Below are positions 26,023 through 33,862 of a stretch of DNA of 64,000 nt, piece by piece (the stretch's first letter is position 1; every line of letters begins with the position of its first letter). The position numbers and the translations under genes are program-made. A model generated the notes under the pieces. The model had not been told where the DNA came from. It did not search any database and was given only the letters and a program-made list of their open reading frames with translations. This stretch comes from Thermohalobaculum sp965263335 (lineage in GTDB: Bacteria > Pseudomonadota > Alphaproteobacteria > Rhodobacterales > Rhodobacteraceae): positions 5,022,001 through 5,086,000 of the forward strand of contig CBDHHE010000001.1 in assembly GCA_965263335.1 (NCBI GenBank). The letters run 5' to 3'.

Positions 26023-27246
26023 TCAGCCGTGGTACCGGCTGAGTGCGAGTGTCGCATTGGTGCCGCCGAAGCCGAAGCTGTTGGACAGGACCGTGTCGAG
26101 TTCCGCACCGTCGACGCGCTTGGTTGCGATCTCGTGCGGCTGAAGTGCCGGGTCCAGCTCGGTCACATTGGCAGAGGCCGCGACGAAGTCGCCTTCGAGC
26201 ATGAGGAGACAGTAGATCGCCTCCTGCACGCCGGTCGCCCCCAGCGAGTGGCCCGTGAGCGATTTGGTCGAGCTGATGGGCGGCATTGTCTCGCCGAACA
26301 CCTTGCGGCAGGCCTCGACCTCGGTCACGTCGCCCGCCGGGGTCGAGGTGCCGTGCGCGTTGATGTAGCCGACTTTGCGGTTGCCGATGGTCGCGAGCGC
26401 CAGCTTCATGCAGCGCTCGGCGCCTTCGCCCGACGGGGCAACCATGTCGTACCCGTCCGAGGTCGCACCATAGCCTGTCACTTCGGCGTAGATCTTCGCG
26501 CCGCGGGCCTTTGCGTGCTCGAGCTCCTCCAGCACCACGACGCCGCCGCCGCCGGCGATCACAAACCCGTCCCGGGTGGCATCGAACGCACGCGATGCGG
26601 TCTCGGGCGTGTCGTTGTACTTCGAGCTCATCGCCCCCATTGCGTCGAACAGGCACGACAGCGTCCAGTCGAGCTCCTCCCCGCCGCCGGCGAAAACGAT
26701 GTCCTGTTTGCCCCACTGGATCTGTTCGACCCCGTTGCCGATGCAGTGCGCGGATGTCGAGCAGGCCGAGGTGATCGAGTAGTTGACGCCCTTGATCTTG
26801 AACGGCGTCGCCAGGCAGGCCGAGTTGGTCGACGACATGCCGCGGGTGACCATGAACGGGCCCATCCGTTTCGGCGAGCCCTTCTCGACGGTGATCTTGT
26901 GGGCATTGAAGAGGTTCTTGGTCGACGGACCGCCCGAGCCCATGATCAGGCCGGTACGCTCGTGCGAAATCTCACCCTGCTCGAGGCCGCTGTCGGCGAT
27001 CGCCTGTTCCATCGCGAGATAGTTGTACGCCGCACCGTCGCCCATGAACCGCATCTGGCGTTTGTCGATGTGCTGGGTGACATCGATGTCGGGCGCGCCG
27101 TGCACCTGGCATCGAAAGCCATGTTCGGCGTAGTCCGATGCGAACGAGATGCCGGAGCGGCCCTCGCGCAGTGACGCCTCGACCTGGGCCGCATTCGTGC
27201 CGATGGACGAGATGATCCCGATTCCGGTGATGACGACGCGGCGCAT
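26023..27246 (-). CDS. fabB: 3-oxoacyl-[ACP] synthase I (KAS I)
   Basis: A 407-residue condensing enzyme of the FabB type, which extends malonyl-ACP and is needed to lengthen unsaturated acyl chains made by FabA. The catalytic triad is Cys in SACSTSAHC, His in HGTSTPAGD and His in GHSLGATG; the C-terminus NSFGFGGTNA is also diagnostic. The fabA gene ends 29 bp upstream, so fabA-fabB form an operon, the usual arrangement for anaerobic-type unsaturated fatty acid synthesis. CAGGAG precedes the start. Confidence 0.96.
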   Translation of the reverse strand: MRRVVITGIGIISSIGTNAAQVEASLREGRSGISFASDYAEHGFRCQVHGAPDIDVTQHIDKRQMRFMGDGAAYNYLAMEQAIADSGLEQGEISHERTGLIMGSGGPSTKNLFNAHKITVEKGSPKRMGPFMVTRGMSSTNSACLATPFKIKGVNYSITSACSTSAHCIGNGVEQIQWGKQDIVFAGGGEELDWTLSCLFDAMGAMSSKYNDTPETASRAFDATRDGFVIAGGGGVVVLEELEHAKARGAKIYAEVTGYGATSDGYDMVAPSGEGAERCMKLALATIGNRKVGYINAHGTSTPAGDVTEVEACRKVFGETMPPISSTKSLTGHSLGATGVQEAIYCLLMLEGDFVAASANVTELDPALQPHEIATKRVDGAELDTVLSNSFGFGGTNATLALSRYHG

Positions 27247-27275
27247 GCGGGGTTCTCCTGGATTAGGTCCCGGTG

Positions 27276-27794
27276 TCAGGCCGGGACCGCGTCGCTGAAC
27301 AGGCCGACCTTCATGTCCTTGGTCGTGTAGATGACATTGCCGTCCATCTCCATGACGCCATCGGCAATGCCCATCTTGAGTTTGCGGTCAATAATGCGCT
27401 TCAGGTTGACGGTGTAGCGCACGAGCTTGGCGGTTGGCGTGACCATGCCCTGGAACTTCACTTCGCCGACGCCGAGGGCCCGTCCGCGTCCTGGCATGCC
27501 GAGCCAACCCAGAAAGAATCCCGTGAGCTGCCAGAGCGCATCGAGCCCGAGACAGCCCGGCATCACCGGGTCGCCCAGAAAGTGGCATTTGAAGAACCAC
27601 TGGTCGGGCTGCACCTCGAATTCTGCGACAACCTGACCCTTGCCGTCTGGTCCGCCATCTGCGGTGATCGAGGTGATCCTGTCGAACATCAGCATGGGTG
27701 GGGCAGGCAGTTGGGCGTTCCCGGGACCAAACAGCTCTCCGCGCGCGCACTTCATAAGTGCCTCAAAATCATAACTGTCTGGTCTTTCGGACAT
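27276..27794 (-). CDS. fabA: 3-hydroxydecanoyl-[ACP] dehydratase/isomerase
   Basis: A 172-residue FabA, which dehydrates 3-hydroxydecanoyl-ACP and isomerises trans-2 to cis-3-decenoyl-ACP. The active-site His is in KCHFLGDPVMPG and the Asp in LGLDALW. ATG at 27794 is supported by GGAGACG upstream; the frame could extend to 27893 but would then contain the hairpin and a Cys/Arg-rich stretch not seen in FabA. It begins the fabA-fabB operon and faces the Irr-like regulator gene, an arrangement known in many alphaproteobacteria. Confidence 0.96.
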   Translation of the reverse strand: MSERPDSYDFEALMKCARGELFGPGNAQLPAPPMLMFDRITSITADGGPDGKGQVVAEFEVQPDQWFFKCHFLGDPVMPGCLGLDALWQLTGFFLGWLGMPGRGRALGVGEVKFQGMVTPTAKLVRYTVNLKRIIDRKLKMGIADGVMEMDGNVIYTTKDMKVGLFSDAVPA

Positions 27795-27810
27795 ACAGTT
27801 CGTCTCCAGC

Positions 27811-27835
27811 CTAGGCGTCGCCGCCCGACACCTAG
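27811..27835 (-). promoter_or_regulatory. Hairpin in the fabA 5' leader
   Basis: CTAGGCGTCG-CCGCC-CGACACCTAG is a 10-bp dyad with one mismatch, which becomes a G-U pair in the fabA mRNA, giving a 10-bp stem with a 5-nt loop that ends 17 nt before the start codon and abuts the GGAGACG ribosome site. It could be an operator or an RNA control element. Confidence 0.45.
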
Positions 27836-27960
27836 CATTGGCCCTGCCACCATACAAGAACCCGCGCGTGGCCAGCGAGCGGGGAATTCGCATCCGGGGC
27901 TTTGTTTTGCGACGGTTTTTTCGTATATGCTGGGTCAGAGATCAGATCCGGCGCAGATGG

Positions 27961-28416
27961 ATGTTCAAATCGATGACCGACCAGGTTGCAGGGGGCAGGG
28001 GTACGGATGAAGCGGTTCGCCGCGCGGCCACGTGGCTGGCGGAGGTGGGCTTGCGTCCGACGCGCCAACGCATGGCGCTGGCGGAATTGCTTGTCGGAGA
28101 CGGGCGGAACCGTCATGTCACCGCCGAAAGCCTCTATGAAGCCGCTGGCGCCGCTGGCGCATCGGTCAGCCTCGCAACCGTATACAACACCCTGCGGAGT
28201 TTCACGGATGCGGGCCTCATGATGGAAATCACCGTCGACGGCACCCGCTCCTACTTCGACACCAATGTCAGCGATCACGCGCACTTCTATTGGGAAGATG
28301 AAGGCCGTCTCTCGGATGCGCCGCACGGCTCAGTCGCGTTCGAGCAGCTGCCCGAACCGCCAGACGGTGCCGAGATTTCGAAGGTAGATGTGGTGATCCG
28401 GCTGCGAACGCTCTGA
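27961..28416 (+). CDS. irr: Fur-family regulator, Irr-like
   Basis: About 151 residues. N-terminal winged helix with LRPTRQRMALAELLV, HVTAESLYEAA and the recognition-type SLATVYNTLRSFTDAGLM, then a dimer/metal domain with YFDTNVSDHAHFYWED. There are no CxxC zinc motifs, which separates Irr from Fur and Zur. Irr senses haem/iron status and represses haem synthesis and other iron genes under low iron. It is divergent from fabA, as in other alphaproteobacteria. No heme regulatory Cys-Pro motif is seen, as in non-Bradyrhizobium Irr proteins. ATG at 27973 is an alternative start. Confidence 0.85.
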   Translation: MFKSMTDQVAGGRGTDEAVRRAATWLAEVGLRPTRQRMALAELLVGDGRNRHVTAESLYEAAGAAGASVSLATVYNTLRSFTDAGLMMEITVDGTRSYFDTNVSDHAHFYWEDEGRLSDAPHGSVAFEQLPEPPDGAEISKVDVVIRLRTL

Positions 28417-28423
28417 CCTCGGG

Positions 28424-29740
28424 ATGCGCACTCTCCAATTGTACCTCGCTGCGCCCATCGTCTCCGCGTTCGCGATCACTGGGATCGTCACCTTCACCAC
28501 AGATGCCGCGACGCGCATCGAGCAGGCCACATCGGTGCAGGCTGCGGCGGGCAACTGCCTGTCGAGCAAAGGCGATCCCGCATCCATCGCACGCAACTGC
28601 ACGCTGGCGCTTTCGAAACGGGACATCGGCTCGGCGCGTCATGCGGCCCTGCTGAGCGCACGGGGCGCGGCGTACACCCGTCTCGAGGAGCATGCAAAGG
28701 CGCTCGAGGATCATGCGGGGGCGGTTGCATTCGATCCCTACTCGGCAGCGCATCTCGGTGCGCTCGGATGGGCGCAGCTCAGGCTGATGCGCATTGATCA
28801 GGCGCTTGTCTCGTTCGAACGGGCCCTGGCGATCGTGCCGGACAACCGCACCGCCCTGTCCGGCAAGGCCAGCGCATTGCGCACAGCCGGGGATTACCAG
28901 GGGGCCCTCGAGACGTTGCTCCACGCACAGGGCGTGCTTACAGACGACGACTGGATCACGCGCGAGATCGGCTGGGTGCTGCTCGAACTCGAGCAGGCAG
29001 AAGAAGCCCTCGTCTGGCTCGAACAGGCAGCGCTGCTCGCGCCGGATGATGCGTGGGCGTATTTTGCGCTGGGCTGGGCGCTGGACGATCTCGTGCAGTT
29101 CGAGGATGCCCTCGCCGCGTTTGACCAGGCGATCGCCCTCGATCCCGAGGTTGCGAGCTTCCATTGGCTGCGGGCGCATGTTCTGCGCGGATTGGGCCTC
29201 AGCGACGAGGCGCTGGCAGCGCTCGACCGGGCGCGCGATCTTGATCCCGGCAATTCGGACATCCACCGCGTTCGGGGATGGATCCTCTACGATGCGGGAC
29301 GCATCGACGAATCGATCGCCGAGTTTCTCGAGGCGATGGACTGGAGCCCGCTGGACGCCCGGCCGCACTACGGTCTGGCGCGCGCGCTTCATTCGGTGGG
29401 CAAGACCAAGTCTGCTTTTGCAGCGGTTGATCAGGCCATCCGGCTCGGACATTCCGGTGGAGCCGCCTTGAAGCTGCGCGGCCTGATGCACCTGGAGGCA
29501 GAGCGCCTCCAGTTGGCGGTCGAGGATTTCGATGCGGCGCTGGAGGCCGATCCGTTGCTCATCGATGCAGAGATTCTGCGGGCCGAAGCGCTGATCGAGA
29601 TCGGACGTGAGGAAGATACGGCGTCGGCCGGCACCATTCAGTCCATGGTGCCCACGGGCTTCGCGGCGTCACCCTACGACATCTCACCGGTCGGCGTCCC
29701 GCGATCACGGGCGTCCGAGGTGGGGCCCTTCAGGTTCTAG
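28424..29740 (+). CDS. TPR-repeat protein with N-terminal membrane anchor
   Basis: A 438-residue protein: an N-terminal hydrophobic stretch (residues about 5-25) that could be a signal anchor, followed by about nine TPR-like units, for example EHAKALEDHAGAVAFDP, DDALAAFDQAI-type and IDESIAEFLEAMDWSP. The last 45 residues are Pro/Ser rich. TPR arrays mediate protein contacts; no enzymatic domain is present. It starts 7 bp after the Irr-like gene and may be cotranscribed. The N-terminal hydrophobic segment suggests it works at or beyond the inner membrane. I do not recognise a specific family. Confidence 0.75.
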   Translation: MRTLQLYLAAPIVSAFAITGIVTFTTDAATRIEQATSVQAAAGNCLSSKGDPASIARNCTLALSKRDIGSARHAALLSARGAAYTRLEEHAKALEDHAGAVAFDPYSAAHLGALGWAQLRLMRIDQALVSFERALAIVPDNRTALSGKASALRTAGDYQGALETLLHAQGVLTDDDWITREIGWVLLELEQAEEALVWLEQAALLAPDDAWAYFALGWALDDLVQFEDALAAFDQAIALDPEVASFHWLRAHVLRGLGLSDEALAALDRARDLDPGNSDIHRVRGWILYDAGRIDESIAEFLEAMDWSPLDARPHYGLARALHSVGKTKSAFAAVDQAIRLGHSGGAALKLRGLMHLEAERLQLAVEDFDAALEADPLLIDAEILRAEALIEIGREEDTASAGTIQSMVPTGFAASPYDISPVGVPRSRASEVGPFRF

Positions 29741-29747
29741 TGCTGCC

Positions 29748-30287
29748 TCAGCGCTCGATCGTTTCGTCGCTGTCGACACCCCAGATCGTTGCCTTGCGCA
29801 CCCACCCTCTGTGGCCTTCGCGTTCGATCTCGCACCAGGCGGGCGTGCATTCGATCAGCCGTGCGACGACGCCCTGTTCCGCCTCGGCGACGGGATCGGC
29901 CGCATCATCAGGGTCTTGCAGCAGGGTCACGCGATCGGCGGTGACCAGCGCCGTGCGCCGCCCGGTGATCAGCGCGTGATAGACCCAGCCGCCGGCTGAA
30001 TCCTGATCGACGATCCGGCGCCAGTCGCCATACTCGTCAACCACCTGAACCGGCAGGCCGGCGCGGCGGAAAACCCAGTCCTTCCGGTAATCGAGGCCCG
30101 GGCCGCGGCGTACGTTGATCTCGCCTGACCTGAGCGAGACATAGCGCGGCAGCGGCAGTTTCGTGATCGGGCCTATGGATGTCTCCGTTTCGGCGCTGGT
30201 TGCGATTGGTGACGCGAGCGCCACAGCCAGTGCCGCACAGATCAGAGAGCGGTGCGCCGTGCGCCGCGGTCGTGTCTTGGAGGTCAT
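29748..30287 (-). CDS. Exported SH3-domain protein
   Basis: A 179-residue protein. The N-terminus is a signal peptide: basic KTRPRRTAHR, hydrophobic LICAALAVALASPIA and an AETE junction. The mature part holds an SH3-like domain (YVSLRSGEINVRRGPGLDYRKDWVF) and a second SH3-like half containing GWVRKATIWGVD. Bacterial SH3 domains bind peptidoglycan or proteins in the envelope. AGGAC precedes the chosen ATG; a longer frame is possible but would precede the signal peptide. It converges with the TPR gene, 7 bp apart, and diverges from the reductase gene. Confidence 0.82.
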   Translation of the reverse strand: MTSKTRPRRTAHRSLICAALAVALASPIATSAETETSIGPITKLPLPRYVSLRSGEINVRRGPGLDYRKDWVFRRAGLPVQVVDEYGDWRRIVDQDSAGGWVYHALITGRRTALVTADRVTLLQDPDDAADPVAEAEQGVVARLIECTPAWCEIEREGHRGWVRKATIWGVDSDETIER

Positions 30288-30443
30288 GTCTTCGTCCTGT
30301 ACAGCACCGGCATAACCCGATGCGTCTGCTCGCCTTTGCAGCGGCAACCGCTTCGCCGCCGGTCCGGGGGCGCATTTTTGCCTTCACCCTGGACGCGTGG
30401 AGTTCTATCACGAAGCACGGTTGGCACGAAAGGAAATTGCGCC

Positions 30444-31430
30444 ATGAGTCGAGTGCGCCCGCGCGTGATCGTCACCCGAAAGCTGCCCGAGCCGGTCGAG
30501 ACCCGGATGCGGGAGCTGTTCGATGTGACGCTGAACGAGACCGACGCGCCGATGAGCGCGGAAGCGTTGGCACAGGCAGTGCACGCGGCAGACGTGCTGG
30601 TGCCCACGGTCACGGATGTGATCGATCAGCGCATTCTGGCGCAGGCGGGCGAACGGCTGAAACTCATCGCGAGTTACGGCGCGGGGTTCGACCACATCGA
30701 TGTGGAGACCGCGCGCCGCCGCGGGATTCTCGTCTCGGCGACCCCGGGGGTGCTGACCGAAGACACGGCCGACATGACGTTGGCGCTGATGCTCGCGGTG
30801 CCGCGGCGGCTCTCCGAGGGCATCCAGCTCATGGACTCGGGCGAGTGGCAGGGCTGGAGCCCGACCGCAATCATGGGTCACCGCATCTGGGGCAAGCGGC
30901 TTGGCATACTCGGCATGGGACGCATCGGCCAGGCGGTCGCCCGGCGGGCGCGGGCCTTCGGCATCCAGATCCACTATCACAACCGGCGGCGCCTGCACGA
31001 GGACGTGGAGGATGCGCTCGAGGCAACCTACTGGGAGAGCCTCGACCAGATGCTGGCACGCATGGACATCGTGTCGGTCAACTGTCCGCACACCCCGGCG
31101 ACATACCATCTGCTTTCCGCGCGCCGGCTCGCGCTGATGAAGCCCACCACCTACATCGTCAACACCGCGCGCGGCGAGGTGATCGATGAAAACGCCCTCA
31201 CCCGAATGCTGGTCAAGGGCGAACTGGCAGGGGCCGGGCTCGATGTGTTCGAGCACGAGCCCGGGATCAATCCACGCCTCAAGGGTCTGCCGAACGTCGT
31301 GCTGCTTCCGCATATGGCGTCCGCCACCGAGGAAGGCCGTCTGGAGATGGGCGAGAAGGTGATCATCAACATCAAGACCTTCGCCGACGGTCACCGTCCG
31401 CCGGATCAGGTGCTGCCATCGATGCTGTGA
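30444..31430 (+). CDS. D-2-hydroxyacid dehydrogenase (glyoxylate/hydroxypyruvate reductase-like)
   Basis: A 328-residue NAD(P)H-dependent 2-hydroxyacid dehydrogenase. Rossmann motif LGMGRIGQAVARRARAFG, catalytic Arg in NTARGEVIDE, Glu in GLDVFEHEP and His in LLPHMASA are present. The LxSYGAGFDHID block and GVLTEDTADMTLAL are typical of the GhrB/GyaR glyoxylate and hydroxypyruvate reductases. A GGAAAT-type site lies before ATG at 30444, whereas the frame upstream to 30252 has no such site. The glycine cleavage genes sit 30 kb away, so a link to serine/glycine turnover is only a guess. Confidence 0.87.
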   Translation: MSRVRPRVIVTRKLPEPVETRMRELFDVTLNETDAPMSAEALAQAVHAADVLVPTVTDVIDQRILAQAGERLKLIASYGAGFDHIDVETARRRGILVSATPGVLTEDTADMTLALMLAVPRRLSEGIQLMDSGEWQGWSPTAIMGHRIWGKRLGILGMGRIGQAVARRARAFGIQIHYHNRRRLHEDVEDALEATYWESLDQMLARMDIVSVNCPHTPATYHLLSARRLALMKPTTYIVNTARGEVIDENALTRMLVKGELAGAGLDVFEHEPGINPRLKGLPNVVLLPHMASATEEGRLEMGEKVIINIKTFADGHRPPDQVLPSML

Positions 31431-31604
31431 GGCCATGACGCTCCCGCATCCCCGACCGCTCGACCGGGTCATTGACGACGGGCAGTCGATCAGTGGGCCC
31501 GCGGGGATGGTCAATGCCGATCACGCGCACACGAAACCCAACCGTCCTGCCCGGGACGTTCGGATGATGTGGACCGGAGCCCGCCCGAGCTGCGCTGGTG
31601 CGCC

Positions 31605-32132
31605 ATGACACTCCGCATCCGGGCGGGCGTGCCGGCTGATTGCGAGGCGATCGCCCGGCTTCATGCGGAAAGCTGGCGCGAGAGCTATCGCGGGATGATG
31701 CCTGACGCCTATCTCGACGGGCCTGTGTTCGAGGACAGGCTGGCTCACTGGCGCGACATCCTCGACCAGGCGCGTGCGGACGCAACTCTGCTGATTGCCG
31801 AGATGCAGGGAGCGTTCACAGGGTTCTTCTACAGCTGTCCGGACGCAGACGCCGATTGGGAGAAGCTCGACAACCTGCACGTGGTCGGGGCGCGGCGTTC
31901 CGGCGGCATCGGCGCCCGGCTCTTTCGTGACGGCGCGGCGCGTCTCGTCTCCGCTGGCCGCAAGCAGGTGGTGCTTTACGTCTTCCAGGGCAACAGCCGG
32001 GCATGCTGCTTCTACAAGCGCCACGGCGGCGTGCCCGGCGCCATCGTGCACCAGCATATCGCCGGGCTTGGCCCCTTCGCTCTGATCCCGTACCGATGGC
32101 ACGACATCTCCGTGCGCGCGGGCGCCGGCTGA
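31605..32132 (+). CDS. GNAT family N-acetyltransferase
   Basis: A 175-residue acetyltransferase starting TLRIRAGVPADCEAIARLHAESW, the usual beta1-alpha1 of the fold. The acetyl-CoA loop reads RRSGGIGARLFRDG, and NSRACCFYKRHGG is the later alpha4 region with the family's Tyr-Lys-x-x-G pattern. I start it at 31605, where the fold begins. It ends 10 bp before the PHA synthase gene and is likely cotranscribed. The substrate is unknown and nothing in the sequence ties it to polyester metabolism. Confidence 0.8.
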   Translation: MTLRIRAGVPADCEAIARLHAESWRESYRGMMPDAYLDGPVFEDRLAHWRDILDQARADATLLIAEMQGAFTGFFYSCPDADADWEKLDNLHVVGARRSGGIGARLFRDGAARLVSAGRKQVVLYVFQGNSRACCFYKRHGGVPGAIVHQHIAGLGPFALIPYRWHDISVRAGAG

Positions 32133-32142
32133 GGACGGGCAA

Positions 32143-33699
32143 ATGACCGAGACGCAAAGCTGGGGCCCGGAACCGTTCGTGGCACTCCGTGCAGCTGAAC
32201 AGGCCTTCTGGCAGGCGGCAGCGACAGCGCCGATCGGGACACCCCTGGGGGCGTTTCCGCCCGGGCTCGGCCTCGATGCCTGGCTCGACGAAAACGGATT
32301 CTGGGCCAAGCTGGCGCGGTCCCCTGAACAGGCGGGCGGCGAAGGCGGTGCGGTGGCTGCCGCGGCGGCACGCTACGCCGGTCTCGTCGCACAGACTTGG
32401 CAGCGCATTGCCGAGGCCTTCGATGCCCACCGTCTGGCGATCTCGGATCCGTCACCCGGCGCACCCCCTCCGGATTGGCAGGTGCTGCGCGACCGCTGGT
32501 TCGACATCGCCGAGGCCGAGTTCATCGCGCTCCACCGCGAAACGCGCTTTCTCTCAGCACAGCGCGACGCGATCCGCGCCGTCATCGATTGGCGCGCGGA
32601 GATTCCGGCCGCGGCGGAGGCTCAGATCACAACCGCAACCGAGACTGTGCGCGAGGGTCAACAATTGCTCCGGGCGCTGGGTCTTGAAGGCGTCGATATC
32701 GCGACGACCCCGGCCGAGACGGTCTGGCAAGCCGACAAGATGCGTCTCCTGCGCTTTCTGCCGCTCGCGGGTCGCGCGCCCTCCCAAGGGCCGCTTCTGA
32801 TCAGCTATGGCCTGATCGGGCGGCAGACCATGACGGACTTGCGTCCCGACCGGTCGCTGGTGCGCCATTTACTCGCAGGCGGGGTCGATGTCTTCACGAT
32901 CGACTGGGGAAATGCGGGTCCCGAGGATGCAGCGAACGACTTCGGTCACTATGCGCAGGACCGGCTGGGGGCGGCGATTGCCGAGGTGCGCCGGATCACC
33001 GGGCAGCGACCCGTTCTGTTCGGCATTTGCCAGGGTGGTGTGTTCGCCACCTGCCACGCGGCGCTGAACCGGGATGCGCTGGCGGGCCTGATCCTGGCCG
33101 TGACGCCGATCGACTTTCACGCAGATGTGCACGATGCCGATCCGACGCATGGGATTTTAAACCTCTGGATTCGCAGCTTGACGGATGAGGACATACGCGA
33201 CTTGATTGCGCTTGAGGATCGGGTGCCGGGCGATGTGCTGGGGCTCGCGTTTGGCCAGCTCAACCCGATTCGCACCCTGGCCAAGTACACCACCGAGTTT
33301 CTCGAGATCGCCGACGACCCCGCGGCGCGCACGACGTTCCTTGCAATGGAGCGCTGGCTGGCCGATCGACCTGATCTTCCGGGTGCTCTGGCACATGCGT
33401 GGCTGAGCGATCTCTACCTGAAGAATCGTCTGGTCTCGGGGGAGTTCTGCGTTTTGGGTCAACCGGTTACACTCGGCAACATCAACTTGCCCGTGCTGAA
33501 CATCTATGCAAGCGGCGATCACATCATCCCGCCTCCGTGCAGCCGGGCACTGGGGCATCATCTGCCGCCTGAGCGGTATCGCGAGCTGTCGCTGCCCACC
33601 GGACACATCGGGGTCTTCGTCAGCGCCAAGTCCCAGACGCGACTGGCGCCGGCCATCCTTGGCTGGCTTGCGGAAACGAAAGCCTACAGCTCCGGATGA
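32143..33699 (+). CDS. phaC: PHA synthase, PhaE-like N-terminus fused to class III PhaC
   Basis: A 518-residue polyhydroxyalkanoate synthase, polymerising 3-hydroxyacyl-CoA. The C-terminal two thirds are class III PhaC: LLRFLPLAG, SLVRHLLAGGVDVFTIDWGN, the GICQGG lipase box with Cys296, SGDHIIPP with Asp459, and GHIGVFVSAKSQ with His488; this Asp-His spacing of 29 matches A. vinosum PhaC. Class III enzymes normally need a separate PhaE subunit and are about 355 long. Here the first ~190 residues, with LRDRWFDIAEAEFIALHRETRFLSAQ near 120-145, resemble the C-terminal PhaE helices. The mature gene therefore looks like a natural PhaE-PhaC fusion. It follows a GNAT gene by 10 bp. Confidence 0.82.
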   Translation: MTETQSWGPEPFVALRAAEQAFWQAAATAPIGTPLGAFPPGLGLDAWLDENGFWAKLARSPEQAGGEGGAVAAAAARYAGLVAQTWQRIAEAFDAHRLAISDPSPGAPPPDWQVLRDRWFDIAEAEFIALHRETRFLSAQRDAIRAVIDWRAEIPAAAEAQITTATETVREGQQLLRALGLEGVDIATTPAETVWQADKMRLLRFLPLAGRAPSQGPLLISYGLIGRQTMTDLRPDRSLVRHLLAGGVDVFTIDWGNAGPEDAANDFGHYAQDRLGAAIAEVRRITGQRPVLFGICQGGVFATCHAALNRDALAGLILAVTPIDFHADVHDADPTHGILNLWIRSLTDEDIRDLIALEDRVPGDVLGLAFGQLNPIRTLAKYTTEFLEIADDPAARTTFLAMERWLADRPDLPGALAHAWLSDLYLKNRLVSGEFCVLGQPVTLGNINLPVLNIYASGDHIIPPPCSRALGHHLPPERYRELSLPTGHIGVFVSAKSQTRLAPAILGWLAETKAYSSG

Positions 33700-33797
33700 G
33701 CGCAAGGGTCTGCCTTATGAAGCCGTCGGGCAACGCTCGGAGCTTGATTGCAATCACCGCACCGCGCACTATGGTGGTATTGGCGCTGGGCTGTTAG

Positions 33798-33824
33798 GGC
33801 TCACCGGTTACTGAGCCTATTTTT
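33798..33824 (+). terminator. Rho-independent terminator after phaC
   Basis: GGCTCA-CCGGTTAC-TGAGCC is a 6-bp stem with an 8-base loop followed by TATTTTT, about 100 bp after the PHA synthase stop and just before the next TPR gene. Confidence 0.6.
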
Positions 33825-33862
33825 CGCGCGGGGCTAAAAAGCGCCCGAAGGAGCAGTTTGGC

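Noticed and set aside
31431..31604. Possible small gene or regulatory RNA before the GNAT gene
   Set aside because: GC-rich with only short, imperfect hairpins and no start site or conserved motif; nothing supportable.
32143..33699. Class I PhaC assignment
   Set aside because: The lipase box GICQGG and the C-terminal GHIGVFVSAKSQ match class III, and the class I N-terminal domain is not apparent.
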